Source: Membranipora membranacea
Taxonomy: Eukaryota > Bryozoa > Gymnolaemata > Cheilostomatida > Membraniporidae
DNA length: 64,000 nt
Assembly (NCBI GenBank): GCA_914767715.1
Contig: OU612067.1
Coordinates: 27,936,162-28,000,161 of the forward strand
Direction of reading: 5' to 3'
In this document: positions 59,601-63,585 of the stretch, one piece after another
Layout of the letters: the number at the start of each line of letters is the position of its first letter
How positions within the stretch are numbered: position 1 is the stretch's first letter
The notes under the pieces: generated by a model
What the model was told of the DNA's origin: nothing
The model's input: the letters and a program-made list of their open reading frames with translations, nothing else
Databases searched by the model: none
Translations under genes and position numbers: made by a program

Positions 59601-60755
59601 TACCACTACACCACCCTGCCACCCATTATAGTGTTATAATGATTATTTGAAGTTTGTAATTTTTTTGGCAGATGAAACACAAGTGATAAGACAGCTAGCA
59701 GAGAATTATCCACTTAACACAGAAGACATCAAACTACTGTTTGATCACAGCGATCAGTACATCATACCCTACCTACAGACTGAGACAAAACGATGTGGGT
59801 TAGTCCTCTATAACACAGAGGGAAGAGATGGTGCTATGGAGGAGGCAAGTAATATGGAGGATGGACTTGTACATGCCGGAATACAGACACAAAAGATAGA
59901 ATGGAAGAGTGCTGATGAACTGCCTAATGTCATCATTGCTCAGCTTCGTGAACTGATCCCACAAGGTCTATCACTTCTCGTCGTTTCTATCATGTCACAT
60001 GGTTGCGCTGGGATTCTGAGTGGAAGTAACAACTCTACAGTGCCTATATACTACCTGCTTTCCATACTCGAGGGGATAGCCACTGCCCATGTACCAATGG
60101 TAAGTTCAAAATAAGTAAGAATTTCCATGTTCAATAGCAAGATAACTGGAAAACTTCTCCTAGCTTTGCCTTCAGAACGCAATGGTGACAGTGACATACG
60201 GCATCCATATATCTTGATTGATATCCATATTGTCATGAATTGAATTGAGTAGAAGTAACAGAATATAACCTAATGCGTAAAAATCAGATGTAAATTTGGA
60301 TAAGAACTGCTATTTACCATTTAATTTTGTAGGTCATCTTAATCCAGGCCTGTCAAGATGACTCTCACCTAAACACACCAAAGATCAGTGGAGCAGATGC
60401 CAGCCGTGGTCGCCCACCAGGTAATCCTAACTACGTAGTACTTAAGAGGCCTCACACCTTGCTTCTGATGTCATCAGTTGCCGGAGGTATGGCCGCCAGA
60501 GGAGCTTTCACAGGTGCCATAGCCAGGCAGTTTGCTAAAGCTGATGGCAAAGCCTCAATCCATGACATGGTGACTAATGCTGTAGTGGATATGAAGAAAC
60601 AAGAGACAACAGATGGCTACATACAAACTCCAGAAGCACGAAACACTCTGCAGAAAAGTCTGGTTCTTCCTCCTGGTGTGATTAAACAAGATTCACAGCA
60701 GAGTCAAAACAGGCCATCAAAGAGAAGCCTTCTCACCAAGCTTGGTGTCCTATAA
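5257..60755 (+). CDS. LRR-ROC-COR-caspase fusion protein (gene model, 10 exons, 5' end missing)
   Basis: Hand-built model: 5257-5488, 11841-11978, 23046-23183, 24627-24764, 37283-37420, 44922-45059, 56876-58803, 59029-59097, 59672-60099, 60333-60755. Every junction is GT-AG and phases match, giving one uninterrupted frame of about 1,255 residues plus an incomplete first codon. Order: cap (1-76), five double-LRR cassettes (77-307), last LRR part and linker (308-375), ROC GTPase (about 380-560; P-loop 388-396, DFGGQ 442-446, THRD 511-514), COR (about 590-870), Cys/His-rich end (about 890-950), caspase p20 (about 1000-1120; His1082), Cys1122, p10 (about 1149-1240). ROCO proteins are GTP-controlled dimers; caspases cleave after Asp. 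Sensor plus executioner in one chain is inference. Whether all LRR exons enter one transcript needs cDNA, and the start codon is not visible. Confidence 0.8.
5929..6572 (-). mobile_element. Non-LTR reverse transcriptase C-terminal fragment replacing an LRR exon
   Basis: The minus-strand frame (stop near 6045) encodes the end of a non-LTR retrotransposon ORF2: [17 protein letters not shown], then a Leu/Ser-rich thumb-like part and a C-terminal tail. After the stop comes a 3' end with an ATGG-type microsatellite at about 5928-5941, as in CR1/Jockey-like elements. The left edge falls where paralogous blocks have ordinary intron. The right edge meets ctgaatg plus the gtgagt donor, which is the last seven bases of a beta LRR exon. 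The fragment therefore sits exactly where that exon and its acceptor should be. A near-identical copy lies at 26454-27055. Confidence 0.75.
6573..8039 (+). other. Relic of a beta-LRR intron block (exon lost)
   Basis: From the residual exon end and donor (6573-6581) the sequence follows the introns downstream of the beta exons at 23184, 24765 and 37421, with shared landmarks such as gaacgcccccgccctag and tttctggttggtaatatat. It continues into a stretch that also lies before N2 and N3. It has no open exon of its own. Short frames here are not coding. Confidence 0.6.
8040..11140 (+). mobile_element. Non-LTR retrotransposon copy N1 (APE endonuclease and RT, broken)
   Basis: A 5' part encodes a Lys/Arg-rich stretch, then an APE-type endonuclease beginning at [15 protein letters not shown] with the ICLTETWL motif (about 8540-8640). 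A linker with KPPWITADI follows, then reverse transcriptase (about 9770-10530) with [18 protein letters not shown] and YADDST, and an eroded 3' end that runs further than in the two sister copies. In-frame stops and frameshifts occur throughout (for example stops near 9030, 9228 and 9540). RT motif A reads LNFSKAFD instead of LDFSKAFD, losing a catalytic Asp. It is a CR1/L2/Jockey-like relic in the same orientation as the host gene. The 5' boundary is approximate. Confidence 0.8.
11195..11840. other. Intron spacer, duplicated at about 46.8-47.1 kb and 26.1-26.45 kb
   Basis: The first part (about 11200-11450) matches 46810-47060. The second (about 11475-11790) matches 26140-26453. The last part (about 11790-11840) matches 44867-44921 and leads into the alpha LRR acceptor. 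No gene is visible. Confidence 0.6.
11841..11978 (+). CDS. Exon: alpha-type double-LRR cassette 1
   Basis: A 138-bp exon between tttttgacag and gtaagttaga. It starts with one base and ends with two bases of a codon, so it adds exactly 46 residues. It encodes two 23-residue leucine-rich repeats of LxxLxxLxxxxNxLxxLPxxIxxLxxL type: [20 protein letters not shown] then [23 protein letters not shown]. Such repeats form the ligand-binding solenoid in MFHAS1-like ROCO proteins. Closest paralogue is the exon at 44922. The two share the [12 protein letters not shown] core and differ mainly at residues around the LRR asparagine, on the predicted concave face. Confidence 0.85.
11979..16929. other. Intron spacer with internal direct repeats
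   Basis: No exon found. About 12540-13280 matches 45590-46350, about 14060-15170 matches 47080-48140 and about 16150-16929 matches 48170-48930, so the stretch is one side of a long duplication. Two internal direct repeats are visible: 12200-12540 with 13290-13600, and 14490-14720 with 15208-15440. Short frames such as 14154-14420 on the minus strand are not supported as genes. Their partial conservation in the other copy follows from duplication. Confidence 0.6.
16930..19530. repeat. Large imperfect inverted repeat (foldback), about 2.6 kb
   Basis: The left arm, about 16930-17600, recurs inverted at about 19010-19525. Shared landmarks include ttattatatactctagag, atctggttgtgcatggctag and tgtgtcctgtctctc, in mirror order. 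Part of the left arm is also repeated directly (17336-17460 and 17690-17830), so the arms are composite. The loop (about 17850-18990) holds no recognised gene and a run of G at 18530-18542. The duplicate at 48.9 kb lacks the structure, which suggests an insertion after that duplication or a later deletion there. No transposase is visible. Confidence 0.55.
19531..20116. other. Intron spacer, duplicated at about 48.93-49.53 kb
   Basis: Near-identical to 48930-49530, for example gcatcctgcaattgcgtc and tctatcttggcaaagc-like stretches in the same order. It ends where segment D1 begins. No gene is visible. Confidence 0.6.
20117..22372. repeat. Segmental duplication D1
   Basis: About 2.25 kb that is almost identical to D2 (34366-36610) and more diverged from D3 (53476-55680). 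Landmarks in order: ccagacacattaaaaaactg, the 21-bp minisatellite, gtcctgtctgttactagcgtg, aggagtgcatgttttggacc and the final tttgtagcccttac. Frames such as 20354-20632 and 21432-21647 (minus) are open in both D1 and D2 but carry no recognised domain and erode in D3, so I do not call them genes. The segment lies inside an intron. Confidence 0.8.
20201..20284. repeat. 21-bp minisatellite, four units (D1)
   Basis: Four head-to-tail units of the form ggttgatcggccccaagagtg with one to three changes each. Because 21 is divisible by three, several frames stay open on both strands and mimic repeat proteins (LIGPKSG-like). Also present in D2 (34449-34532) and D3 (53558-53619). Confidence 0.9.
22373..22399 (+). 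pseudogene. Relic of the cap exon 3' end plus donor (copy in block 2)
   Basis: The last 27 bases of the cap exon (5462-5488), followed by the same gtaagtgtga donor and the same downstream intron. The rest of the exon and its acceptor are missing. This marks the left breakpoint of a segmental copy that started inside the cap exon. It cannot be spliced as an internal exon. Confidence 0.8.
23046..23183 (+). CDS. Exon: beta-type double-LRR cassette 1
   Basis: A 138-bp exon after tgtttacag and before gtgagtttac, with the same one-base/two-base codon split as the other cassettes. It adds 46 residues: [20 protein letters not shown], then [20 protein letters not shown] and LKTLPEW. The second repeat has the CGLKTLPEW ending shared by all beta exons. 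Compared with its tandem twin at 24627 it has Ala-Ser, Ser-Trp, Asn and Ser where the twin has Thr-Cys, Gly-Arg, Asp and Leu, all in the first repeat. Confidence 0.85.
24627..24764 (+). CDS. Exon: beta-type double-LRR cassette 2 (tandem twin)
   Basis: A 138-bp exon with tgtttacag acceptor and gtgagt donor, phase-compatible with all neighbours. It encodes [20 protein letters not shown] followed by [20 protein letters not shown] and the common ending. The second repeat is identical at DNA level to that of 23046; all seven base differences lie in the first repeat and each changes the protein. Known LRR receptors often vary at such concave-face positions under selection for recognition. That explanation is inference here, because two exons are a small sample. 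Confidence 0.85.
25809..26139. other. Intron tail of the tandem unit
   Basis: Continues the downstream intron seen also at 7500-7800 and 39060-39360 (gcagagcatggaagcaaag and gatgacatgttcacttttcac). No gene. Confidence 0.6.
26140..26453. repeat. Chimeric block: piece of alpha-type intron
   Basis: Matches about 11475-11790, the intron left of the alpha exon, including gatcgatataagtattatc. It stops at gcaaccgaatcatc, just before the alpha acceptor would appear, and passes directly into the RT fragment. An alpha-type and a beta-type relic block were joined here by deletion or recombination, removing both exons. Confidence 0.65.
26454..27055 (-). mobile_element. Non-LTR reverse transcriptase C-terminal fragment, second copy
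   Basis: Near-identical to the fragment at 5929-6572, with the same minus-strand frame (stop near 26528) and [18 protein letters not shown] motif. It lacks the 3' microsatellite end of the first copy. At the right edge it meets the same ctgaatg plus gtgagt remnant of a beta exon (27056-27064). The shared junction shows that one insertion or replacement happened first and the block was then duplicated. Confidence 0.75.
27056..27699. other. Relic beta-LRR intron, shortened
   Basis: Intron sequence downstream of the lost beta exon, colinear with 6573-7980 but with several hundred bases removed near a ggtaaggtaaaggtaggtagg run (about 27330-27357), which recurs at about 38260-38290. No gene. Confidence 0.6.
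27700..30492 (+). mobile_element. Non-LTR retrotransposon copy N2 (longest RT frame)
   Basis: Colinear with N1 and N3. A frame at 27859-28440 runs from a Lys-rich N-terminal part into the APE endonuclease start ([26 protein letters not shown]). The endonuclease continues in other frames to about 29050. The RT frame 29496-30518 is open for 340 codons with [18 protein letters not shown] and an intact YADD box. Motif A reads LDFSKAFV. A frame break after GGG in the endonuclease and stops near 29169 and 29257 separate the parts. The copy is cut at about 30492 (agatcagat), where N1 and N3 continue. Not mobile by itself; close identity to N3 suggests a recent common source or shared duplication. 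Confidence 0.82.
30495..30640 (-). mobile_element. Small fragment of a different reverse transcriptase (motif A)
   Basis: The minus strand reads [20 protein letters not shown] and then [12 protein letters not shown] without a stop. LDFSKAFD is the motif A signature of non-LTR RTs and the following part matches the usual spacing to a helix. The sequence differs from N1-N3, so it is a separate element cut to about 45 codons. It lies head to head with the truncated end of N2. Confidence 0.55.
30641..34365. other. Intron spacer with an old LRR-block relic and a segment shared with 50.9-53.5 kb
   Basis: About 30780-30960 is like 12600-12790 and 45670-45860. About 31130-31440 is a diverged version of the beta-exon downstream intron (ttcccgata and gaaacccaca landmarks), so an older LRR unit once stood here. 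About 31420-34365 matches 50940-53475 with deletions. No exon was found; the frames at 32010-32276 and 32551-32790 have no domain and are not conserved intact in the other copy. Confidence 0.55.
33313..33344. repeat. Short hairpin, copy 1
   Basis: Arms ccaaggagtaaca and tgtcactccttgg with one mismatch. In the duplicate at 52422-52453 the two 13-base arms pair perfectly. Flanked by ttggtttagcca on both sides, so a small insertion or local duplication is possible. Confidence 0.45.
34366..36610. repeat. Segmental duplication D2
   Basis: Almost identical to D1 across its whole length, including the four-unit minisatellite and the final gtagccctta. Unlike D1 it is preceded by the spacer that also precedes D3, so D1 and D2 share the segment but not the left flank, a mosaic pattern. 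It runs directly into a cap-exon relic and then a beta LRR block, as D1 does. Confidence 0.8.
34449..34532. repeat. 21-bp minisatellite, four units (D2)
   Basis: Identical in layout to the array in D1 at 20201, with the same order of variant units. Confidence 0.9.
36613..36632 (+). pseudogene. Relic of the cap exon 3' end plus donor (copy in block 3)
   Basis: About the last 20 bases of the cap exon with its gtaagtgtga donor, slightly shorter than the relic at 22373. A poly-C tract at 36735-36750 follows in the intron, as at 22502 and 5588. It cannot act as an exon because the acceptor is absent. Confidence 0.75.
37283..37420 (+). CDS. Exon: beta-type double-LRR cassette 3
   Basis: A 138-bp exon after ttgtttacag and before gtgagttta, in the same phase as the other cassettes. 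First repeat: [20 protein letters not shown]; second: [20 protein letters not shown] with the shared LPEW ending. Compared with 24627 I count seven amino-acid-changing and three silent differences. The replacements again centre on the two residues before the LRR asparagine (Gly-Arg in 24627, Ala-Asp here, Ser-Trp in 23046). Confidence 0.85.
38002..38065 (+). pseudogene. Truncated beta-LRR pseudo-exon
   Basis: The second half of a beta exon, from taatctcagatctctaa to aaatg before gtgagttt, followed again by the beta-type intron. The first half and acceptor are missing. One A is lost in the ctaaaagag run, shifting the frame, and the frame that matches the ending carries a stop. It arose from a tandem copy of about 650 bases starting inside the exon at 37283. 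Confidence 0.8.
38066..39559. other. Beta-type intron, second partial copy
   Basis: Follows the same intron landmarks as 37421-38001 and then continues to the stretch that precedes the non-LTR copies. No exon. Confidence 0.6.
39560..42655 (+). mobile_element. Non-LTR retrotransposon copy N3, split by a MITE
   Basis: Same order as N1 and N2: N-terminal part (39684-40166), endonuclease (40157-40405 and on), an interruption at 40542-40898, the rest of the linker with KPPWITADI (40896-41351), RT in two frames (41650-42072 and 42085-42525) separated by a stop, and a 3' part cut at about 42655. The RT box reads YAED instead of YADD, which removes a catalytic Asp. About 110 bases between the linker and RT, present in N2, are missing near 41470. 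The element was already fragmenting; it is not mobile. Confidence 0.82.
40542..40898. mobile_element. hAT-like MITE, 357 bp, with perfect ends and 8-bp target duplication
   Basis: Terminal inverted repeats catgggcgtcagaagg and ccttctgacgcccatg match over 16 bases. Outside them the 8-base direct repeat catgacct stands on both sides (40534-40541, 40899-40906). N1 and N2 have one uninterrupted copy of this word at the same site, which shows the empty target. Eight-base duplications and ends of this kind are typical of the hAT superfamily. Inside, gagcacccc and its inverse lie near both ends. No transposase is encoded, so it needs one in trans. Confidence 0.88.
42656..44921. other. Intron spacer: older diverged LRR-block intron before the second alpha exon
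   Basis: About 43190-43330 is a diverged version of the beta-type intron (ttggtgaaatcgtcggtgatagttttcat and a gaattatct stretch). About 43920-44000 and 44270-44390 carry two more old versions of the stretch that ends before N1-N3 (tactggattgacctgatccac). A TA microsatellite lies at 44648-44669. No exon recognised. Confidence 0.55.
44922..45059 (+). CDS. Exon: alpha-type double-LRR cassette 2
   Basis: A 138-bp exon after tttttgtacag and before gtaagttaga, phase-matched to the rest. It reads [20 protein letters not shown], then [20 protein letters not shown] and LPDS. Both repeats fit the LRR consensus well, including LxVSSNxL, better than its partner at 11841, where the first repeat reads DARFNHLHF. 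It is the last full LRR cassette before the ROC-COR exon, 11.8 kb further on. Confidence 0.87.
45060..49530. other. Intron spacer duplicated from 11.98-20.1 kb
   Basis: Follows the alpha exon in the same order as the first copy, with deletions: about 45590-46350 matches 12540-13280, 46810-47060 matches 11195-11450, 47080-48140 matches 14060-15170, 48170-48930 matches 16150-16929 and 48930-49530 matches 19531-20116. The large inverted repeat at 16930-19530 is absent between the last two. No gene; open frames shared with the other copy reflect duplication. Confidence 0.6.
49713..49862. repeat. 17-bp minisatellite, about nine units
   Basis: Head-to-tail units based on acctggcaagctattgt, with the outer units more diverged than the inner. 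Two overlapping frames stay open across the array and mimic [17 protein letters not shown]-type repeat proteins, but 17 is not a multiple of three, so they are a by-product of the repeat. Lies between duplicated spacers. Confidence 0.88.
49863..53475. other. Intron spacer, partly duplicated from 31.4-34.4 kb
   Basis: About 49930-50900 has no visible partner in the window apart from short pieces. About 50940-53475 matches 31420-34365 with a deletion around 52200-52340. The palindrome at 52422-52453 is the perfect version of the hairpin at 33313. No gene recognised. Confidence 0.55.
53476..55680. repeat. Segmental duplication D3 (oldest copy)
   Basis: Colinear with D1 and D2 but with many substitutions and small gaps. 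It contains a reduced minisatellite (53558-53619, about three units). It does not lead into a cap-exon relic. At about 55680 the similarity stops and unique sequence begins. Confidence 0.75.
55767..56384. repeat. Pair of about 103-bp direct repeats
   Basis: The stretch 55767-55869 (gagacaaattaacgcagtcc to gaccatgttaaagttctgg) recurs at about 56283-56384 with only a few changes. The 410 bases between are AT-rich. Either a tandemly duplicated small element or the long terminal repeats of a very short element; no coding evidence exists for the latter. It lies in the intron before the ROC-COR exon. Confidence 0.6.
56876..58803 (+). CDS. Exon: last LRR, ROC GTPase and COR domains
   Basis: A long exon (1,928 bases) after atttacag, ending at T before gtgagtaag. 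It opens with a final LRR pair ([20 protein letters not shown]) and the [10 protein letters not shown] turn seen at the LRR-ROC border of ROCO proteins. ROC motifs: GQSKAGKTS (57117-57143), TDFGGQ (57276-57293) and LTHRDK (57483-57500), where ROC proteins have THxD in place of NKxD. COR follows (about 57720-58560), with an EIPASWYRL-type start and [16 protein letters not shown]. The end holds CAHC (58623-58634) and CVCQHH, possibly a zinc site, then VPRPLMYPC. It matches MFHAS1-like ROCO enzymes, which switch with GTP and dimerise through COR. No kinase follows. Confidence 0.92.
59029..59097 (+). CDS. Exon: short linker between COR and caspase
   Basis: Sixty-nine bases after catttcag and before gttaat. 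It joins a T from the ROC-COR exon to GT, restoring the Cys of the MYPC motif, and ends with one base that makes Asp with the next exon. It encodes [20 protein letters not shown] then LS, with no domain: a polar, Gly/Asn-containing linker running into a helix. The frame match at both ends is the main support; the donor (AG|gttaat) is weaker than the others. Without it, skipping from 58803 directly to 59672 would also keep the frame, because the exon is a multiple of three. Confidence 0.72.
59430..59452. repeat. TA microsatellite in the intron before the caspase p20 exon
   Basis: A pure run of about eleven TA units, with more irregular TA-rich sequence just upstream (59350-59400). Confidence 0.9.
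59500..59632 (-). mobile_element. tRNA-derived SINE-like fragment in the caspase intron
   Basis: The minus strand reads gggtggtgtagtggtaagg, an A-box-like start, then ctcaatcggagagttgcaag. This is the usual layout of a SINE with a tRNA head, but the B box has decayed. It is unlike the SINE at 3365. Intronic, with no expected effect on the coding sequence. Confidence 0.45.
59672..60099 (+). CDS. Exon: caspase-like p20 subunit
   Basis: After ttttttggcag; ends at ATG before gtaagttc. Two bases complete the Asp split from the linker exon. A helical lead ([20 protein letters not shown]) is followed by the peptidase C14 core: [18 protein letters not shown], the first strand and loop; [15 protein letters not shown]; then [19 protein letters not shown], where His (59998-60000) is the catalytic histidine in the SHG signature. 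Caspases usually show RGxALIINN and LSHG at these places. No CARD, DED or pyrin domain precedes it; the ROCO part takes the place of the prodomain. The p20 arginine of the RG motif appears as RCG (KRCGLV). Confidence 0.9.
60333..60755 (+). CDS. Exon: caspase catalytic Cys and p10-like subunit, stop codon
   Basis: After ttttgtag, in frame 0; TAA at 60753-60755. It starts with [10 protein letters not shown]: catalytic Cys at 60351-60353, 40 residues after the His, close to the usual caspase spacing. The usual Gly after QACx is Asp here. A linker with SGAD (Asp at 60396) may be a processing site. The p10-like part has [20 protein letters not shown], matching the p10 strand plus the S1-pocket Arg (60498), though the usual Trp is not visible, then [20 protein letters not shown] and [17 protein letters not shown], the typical caspase C-terminal strand. 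A basic tail ([11 protein letters not shown]) ends the protein. It is probably a working peptidase, but the altered box warrants caution. Confidence 0.9.
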   Translation, partial: VILIQACQDDSHLNTPKISGADASRGRPPGNPNYVVLKRPHTLLLMSSVAGGMAARGAFTGAIARQFAKADGKASIHDMVTNAVVDMKKQETTDGYIQTPEARNTLQKSLVLPPGVIKQDSQQSQNRPSKRSLLTKLGVL

Positions 60756-62305
60756 ACATCCCGCTTTTACGATATTAATATATTAACTATATCATGCGCC
60801 GCCCGGTAATTTTGACAGTTTTAATCCTTGTTTGCTGCCGTACTTAGTTTTCTGAGATAAAGCTGCAGCTAGTCAGTAAACACAGCTCAATATCTAGTTG
60901 AGAGTAGTACTGACTAATATGAATTGTATGTTATAACATTGAATTTATCAATTAAGTGATTTTGATGAATTTGATTTTGGTTTTCTCTCCCCTCCCTTCA
61001 CCCTTCACCCATTATTACCTTTATGATTTTACCCAGCTGGAAGTATCTGCGCAGAATACTACTATAGATTAGATTGTTATTGCCGTATACTGAGCTGCTG
61101 CATTTACTGAGCTTTTCTAGTATTTAAATTTTATCTCTGCATTGGGTGACTCATGAAAAGACGATAATTCTTTTAGTTTTGATGGTGCTACAAATGATTT
61201 GGCACAGGTTCTCACCCTAGTTTGCTCTAGAGGATTATACTATTGACGGGATTTTGTTTTTAGCGTTTTTCATGATTTCAGGACTATGGTAGTACATACA
61301 AATTGAGTTTTTGAATTATTTTCTTTGATATGATATAAAGTTCGACGAATGATTATATATATATTAATCACATTAGCCCGCATCTTTGATAAAAGTTTGA
61401 TTTGAGTTCTGACAATTTTGAGATCTCTGGCTTTGAGTTGAGCAGTTTGAGTTGTGAAGCCTTTATTATTGCAATGGGATGATAATTACCCGAGGAGAAA
61501 AGAACATTACATTACATAATGCGCTTAACCTTTAAAACCACTGACTGCCATCGATAACAATATCCTAAGACTAAGGTTCGACATTCATCAAAAGAATGCT
61601 TGCAACGAGCTAGTACCAAGACTTGTAGAATTGCGCACAGACAGTAACTGTCAATCCCTTAGTAAAAAACTCCAACTGAATACTATTAGAATTGACTAAA
61701 ATCTTGCCCAGGAAAGCTGGCAGATAGCGCGAAAGTCACTCTCACTCACTTGTTGTGCCTCTAGTTTTTTTACTCCGTGGGCGTCCTCTTGCTAGTGCTC
61801 TTGCTCATAAATAAGCTGCATGGAATGTTTTAAATATCTTGTTATTTCATCCTGAATGGGCCTCAACGTCAATCTGTATATGGCAAGGGAAAAGAAATAA
61901 CACCAATTATAATATATTACCTTCTTCATATCCATGAGTGCTCTGCTAAGCTAGGAAGGGAGGGGAGGGTGTCCCAGCCCAACCCTCCTTGGTTCAGCTC
62001 AAAAGTAATAAATGCAAGAGATAGTTGTCTTCTCTTGTCAAACTTGAAGAAAACTGGTCATCCTCTCAAAAAAACCTTTGGAATACTTGTTACAGTGGAG
62101 TTAGTCATGTGATCATGTCACATGATAACAGGATAATGGATCATAACAAATTCCCGTTCAGAGCAAGAAGTTAAAGACATTGATCAGAGCCTGGGAGTAA
62201 TTATGGAGTGTAACCTGTCTTTGACAAGTTTGTCTAGACATGCCAGAGAGATAGAGGAGGACAGAATAATTACATCCCGGACAGACTTGGTTAATTGAAC
62301 TCATT
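60756..62305. other. 3' flank of the caspase gene
   Basis: No AATAAA was seen within about one kilobase after the stop codon; the first aataaa words are near 61810 and 62008. The 3' UTR end is therefore unclear. No further exon, RNA gene or element recognised. Confidence 0.45.
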
Positions 62306-62336
62306 GTCCAACCAATGAACTAGTTCATTGGTCCAA
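62306..62336. repeat. Short hairpin repeat, copy 2 (perfect 20-bp palindrome)
   Basis: ccaatgaactagttcattgg (62312-62331) is its own reverse complement, framed by gtccaa and tccaac. The same frame with a different centre stands at 2032-2064. Confidence 0.6.
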
Positions 62337-62730
62337 CAGGAAGAACAACAGATTGAAGAATTTGATTGCTGACTGTCAGTGTCAATGTGTGTGAATGGCA
62401 ATTATGTCACTTGGGGGACCAGCATTTATATAAGTAATGAATAAAATGTAGGAGGCAAATTGGTGTGTGATATGACAAAAGAATGGCTGGACTATTATAT
62501 TTAGTCATTGATTGATTGATCAGTCCCAATTGATTGGGTTCATTATCACATTTTTCTACAAAGACTGGATACTATATTTTAGGTTCTTACTCCATTACAA
62601 AACATTACAGAAAAAGTGTAGTACTATCGGCAGTAGAGCAGAGTAATCCTTTCAACACCAAGTGAGACTATTGTACAAAATTCTTGCCACCCCCTTGCCA
62701 GTGTAAAAAATGTATGTTACCCTCTGTGGT

Positions 62731-62800
62731 GGCGGAGGGTATTGCAAATTTTTGGTACCAAAGATGTTTGATACCAAACATTTGCAATATCCCTCCGCCA
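62731..62800. repeat. Foldback hairpin
   Basis: Arms ggcggagggtattgcaaat (62731-62749) and its inverse atttgcaatatccctccgcc (62780-62799) with one extra base, then inner ttggtacc and taccaa parts. Looks like a small foldback element; no flanking direct repeat was found. Confidence 0.55.
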
Positions 62801-63402
62801 TCAGCGCCTGTTTCAGTTCCCATCCAGACAAATAGGCCTATGTAAATTTATGAAATGCCTATATAGATGCCCACCTTCACATTTTACATGCGTTATTCTT
62901 CCTAAGTGCAACTATCAGAGAACAGCTAAGGAAGGTTTGTACTCAACTTCGGCAATTATGTCTCAATAACTGGAGGTGTATTACAGAAAACTTTGTAATG
63001 TACCCATCAATGTTTGGTCTCTTCGTCATGCAGGGCCGAAATGGATTCAACCAATGAGTAACATAGCCCTTGATTCAACCCTGGGAATGCTAGGCTCTTG
63101 GAGAAAGTTTTGCGGTCGAGGCCCTAGTTTAGAGAACAAAATCCAAACTGCAAAGAGTGTGTTGCATGGTGCCAACTTTTTTCCAGCAAAACTGATCATC
63201 CCTGCATGATATTATTGGCACAAGCAAGGAAATAAGCCTACTCCATAGACTTAAAAATATGTATTAGTTTATTATAAAGTCTGTGGCCTTCTCTACGAAT
63301 ACTCAAGCTCTGATTCATTGAAGATTAATAGGGTTCTATAGTAAATGCCTAGACTCATGATAATGTATTCATTCAAATGTATTCTTTTTTGATAATTTAT
63401 AG

Positions 63403-63474
63403 AAAAGGAGAATAAACCATGACTTGGAGCTGGTTATTGGTGATCTTTACACTGGTCCTATCTGTCTATTCATG
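63403..63474 (+). CDS. Candidate first coding exon with signal peptide (next gene)
   Basis: The sequence tttatag at 63396-63402 could be an acceptor. An ATG at 63419 in the context aaaccATGa opens MTWSWLLVIFTLVLSVYS, a short polar start plus a strongly hydrophobic core as in a secretory signal peptide. A gtatgt donor follows at 63475, after two bases of the Trp codon. Coding part is 56 bases. The remainder would lie beyond the right edge. No homology can be seen from such a short stretch, so this rests on the coincidence of start, signal-like sequence and splice sites. Confidence 0.4.
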
Positions 63475-63521
63475 GTATGTGGTCACACTATATACGGCTA
63501 TACCATAAACATATAAATGCT

Positions 63522-63548
63522 GTATATATATATATATATATATAAAAT

Positions 63549-63581
<33 letters not shown>
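63522..63581. repeat. TA microsatellites
   Basis: Two runs of TA (63522-63544 and 63552-63581) separated by aaaattaca. The window ends in a poly-C run (63985-63996). Confidence 0.9.

Positions 63582-63585
<4 letters not shown>

Noticed and set aside
62976-63209. 77-codon open frame on the plus strand
   Set aside because: No domain, no splice support and ordinary length for a chance frame.
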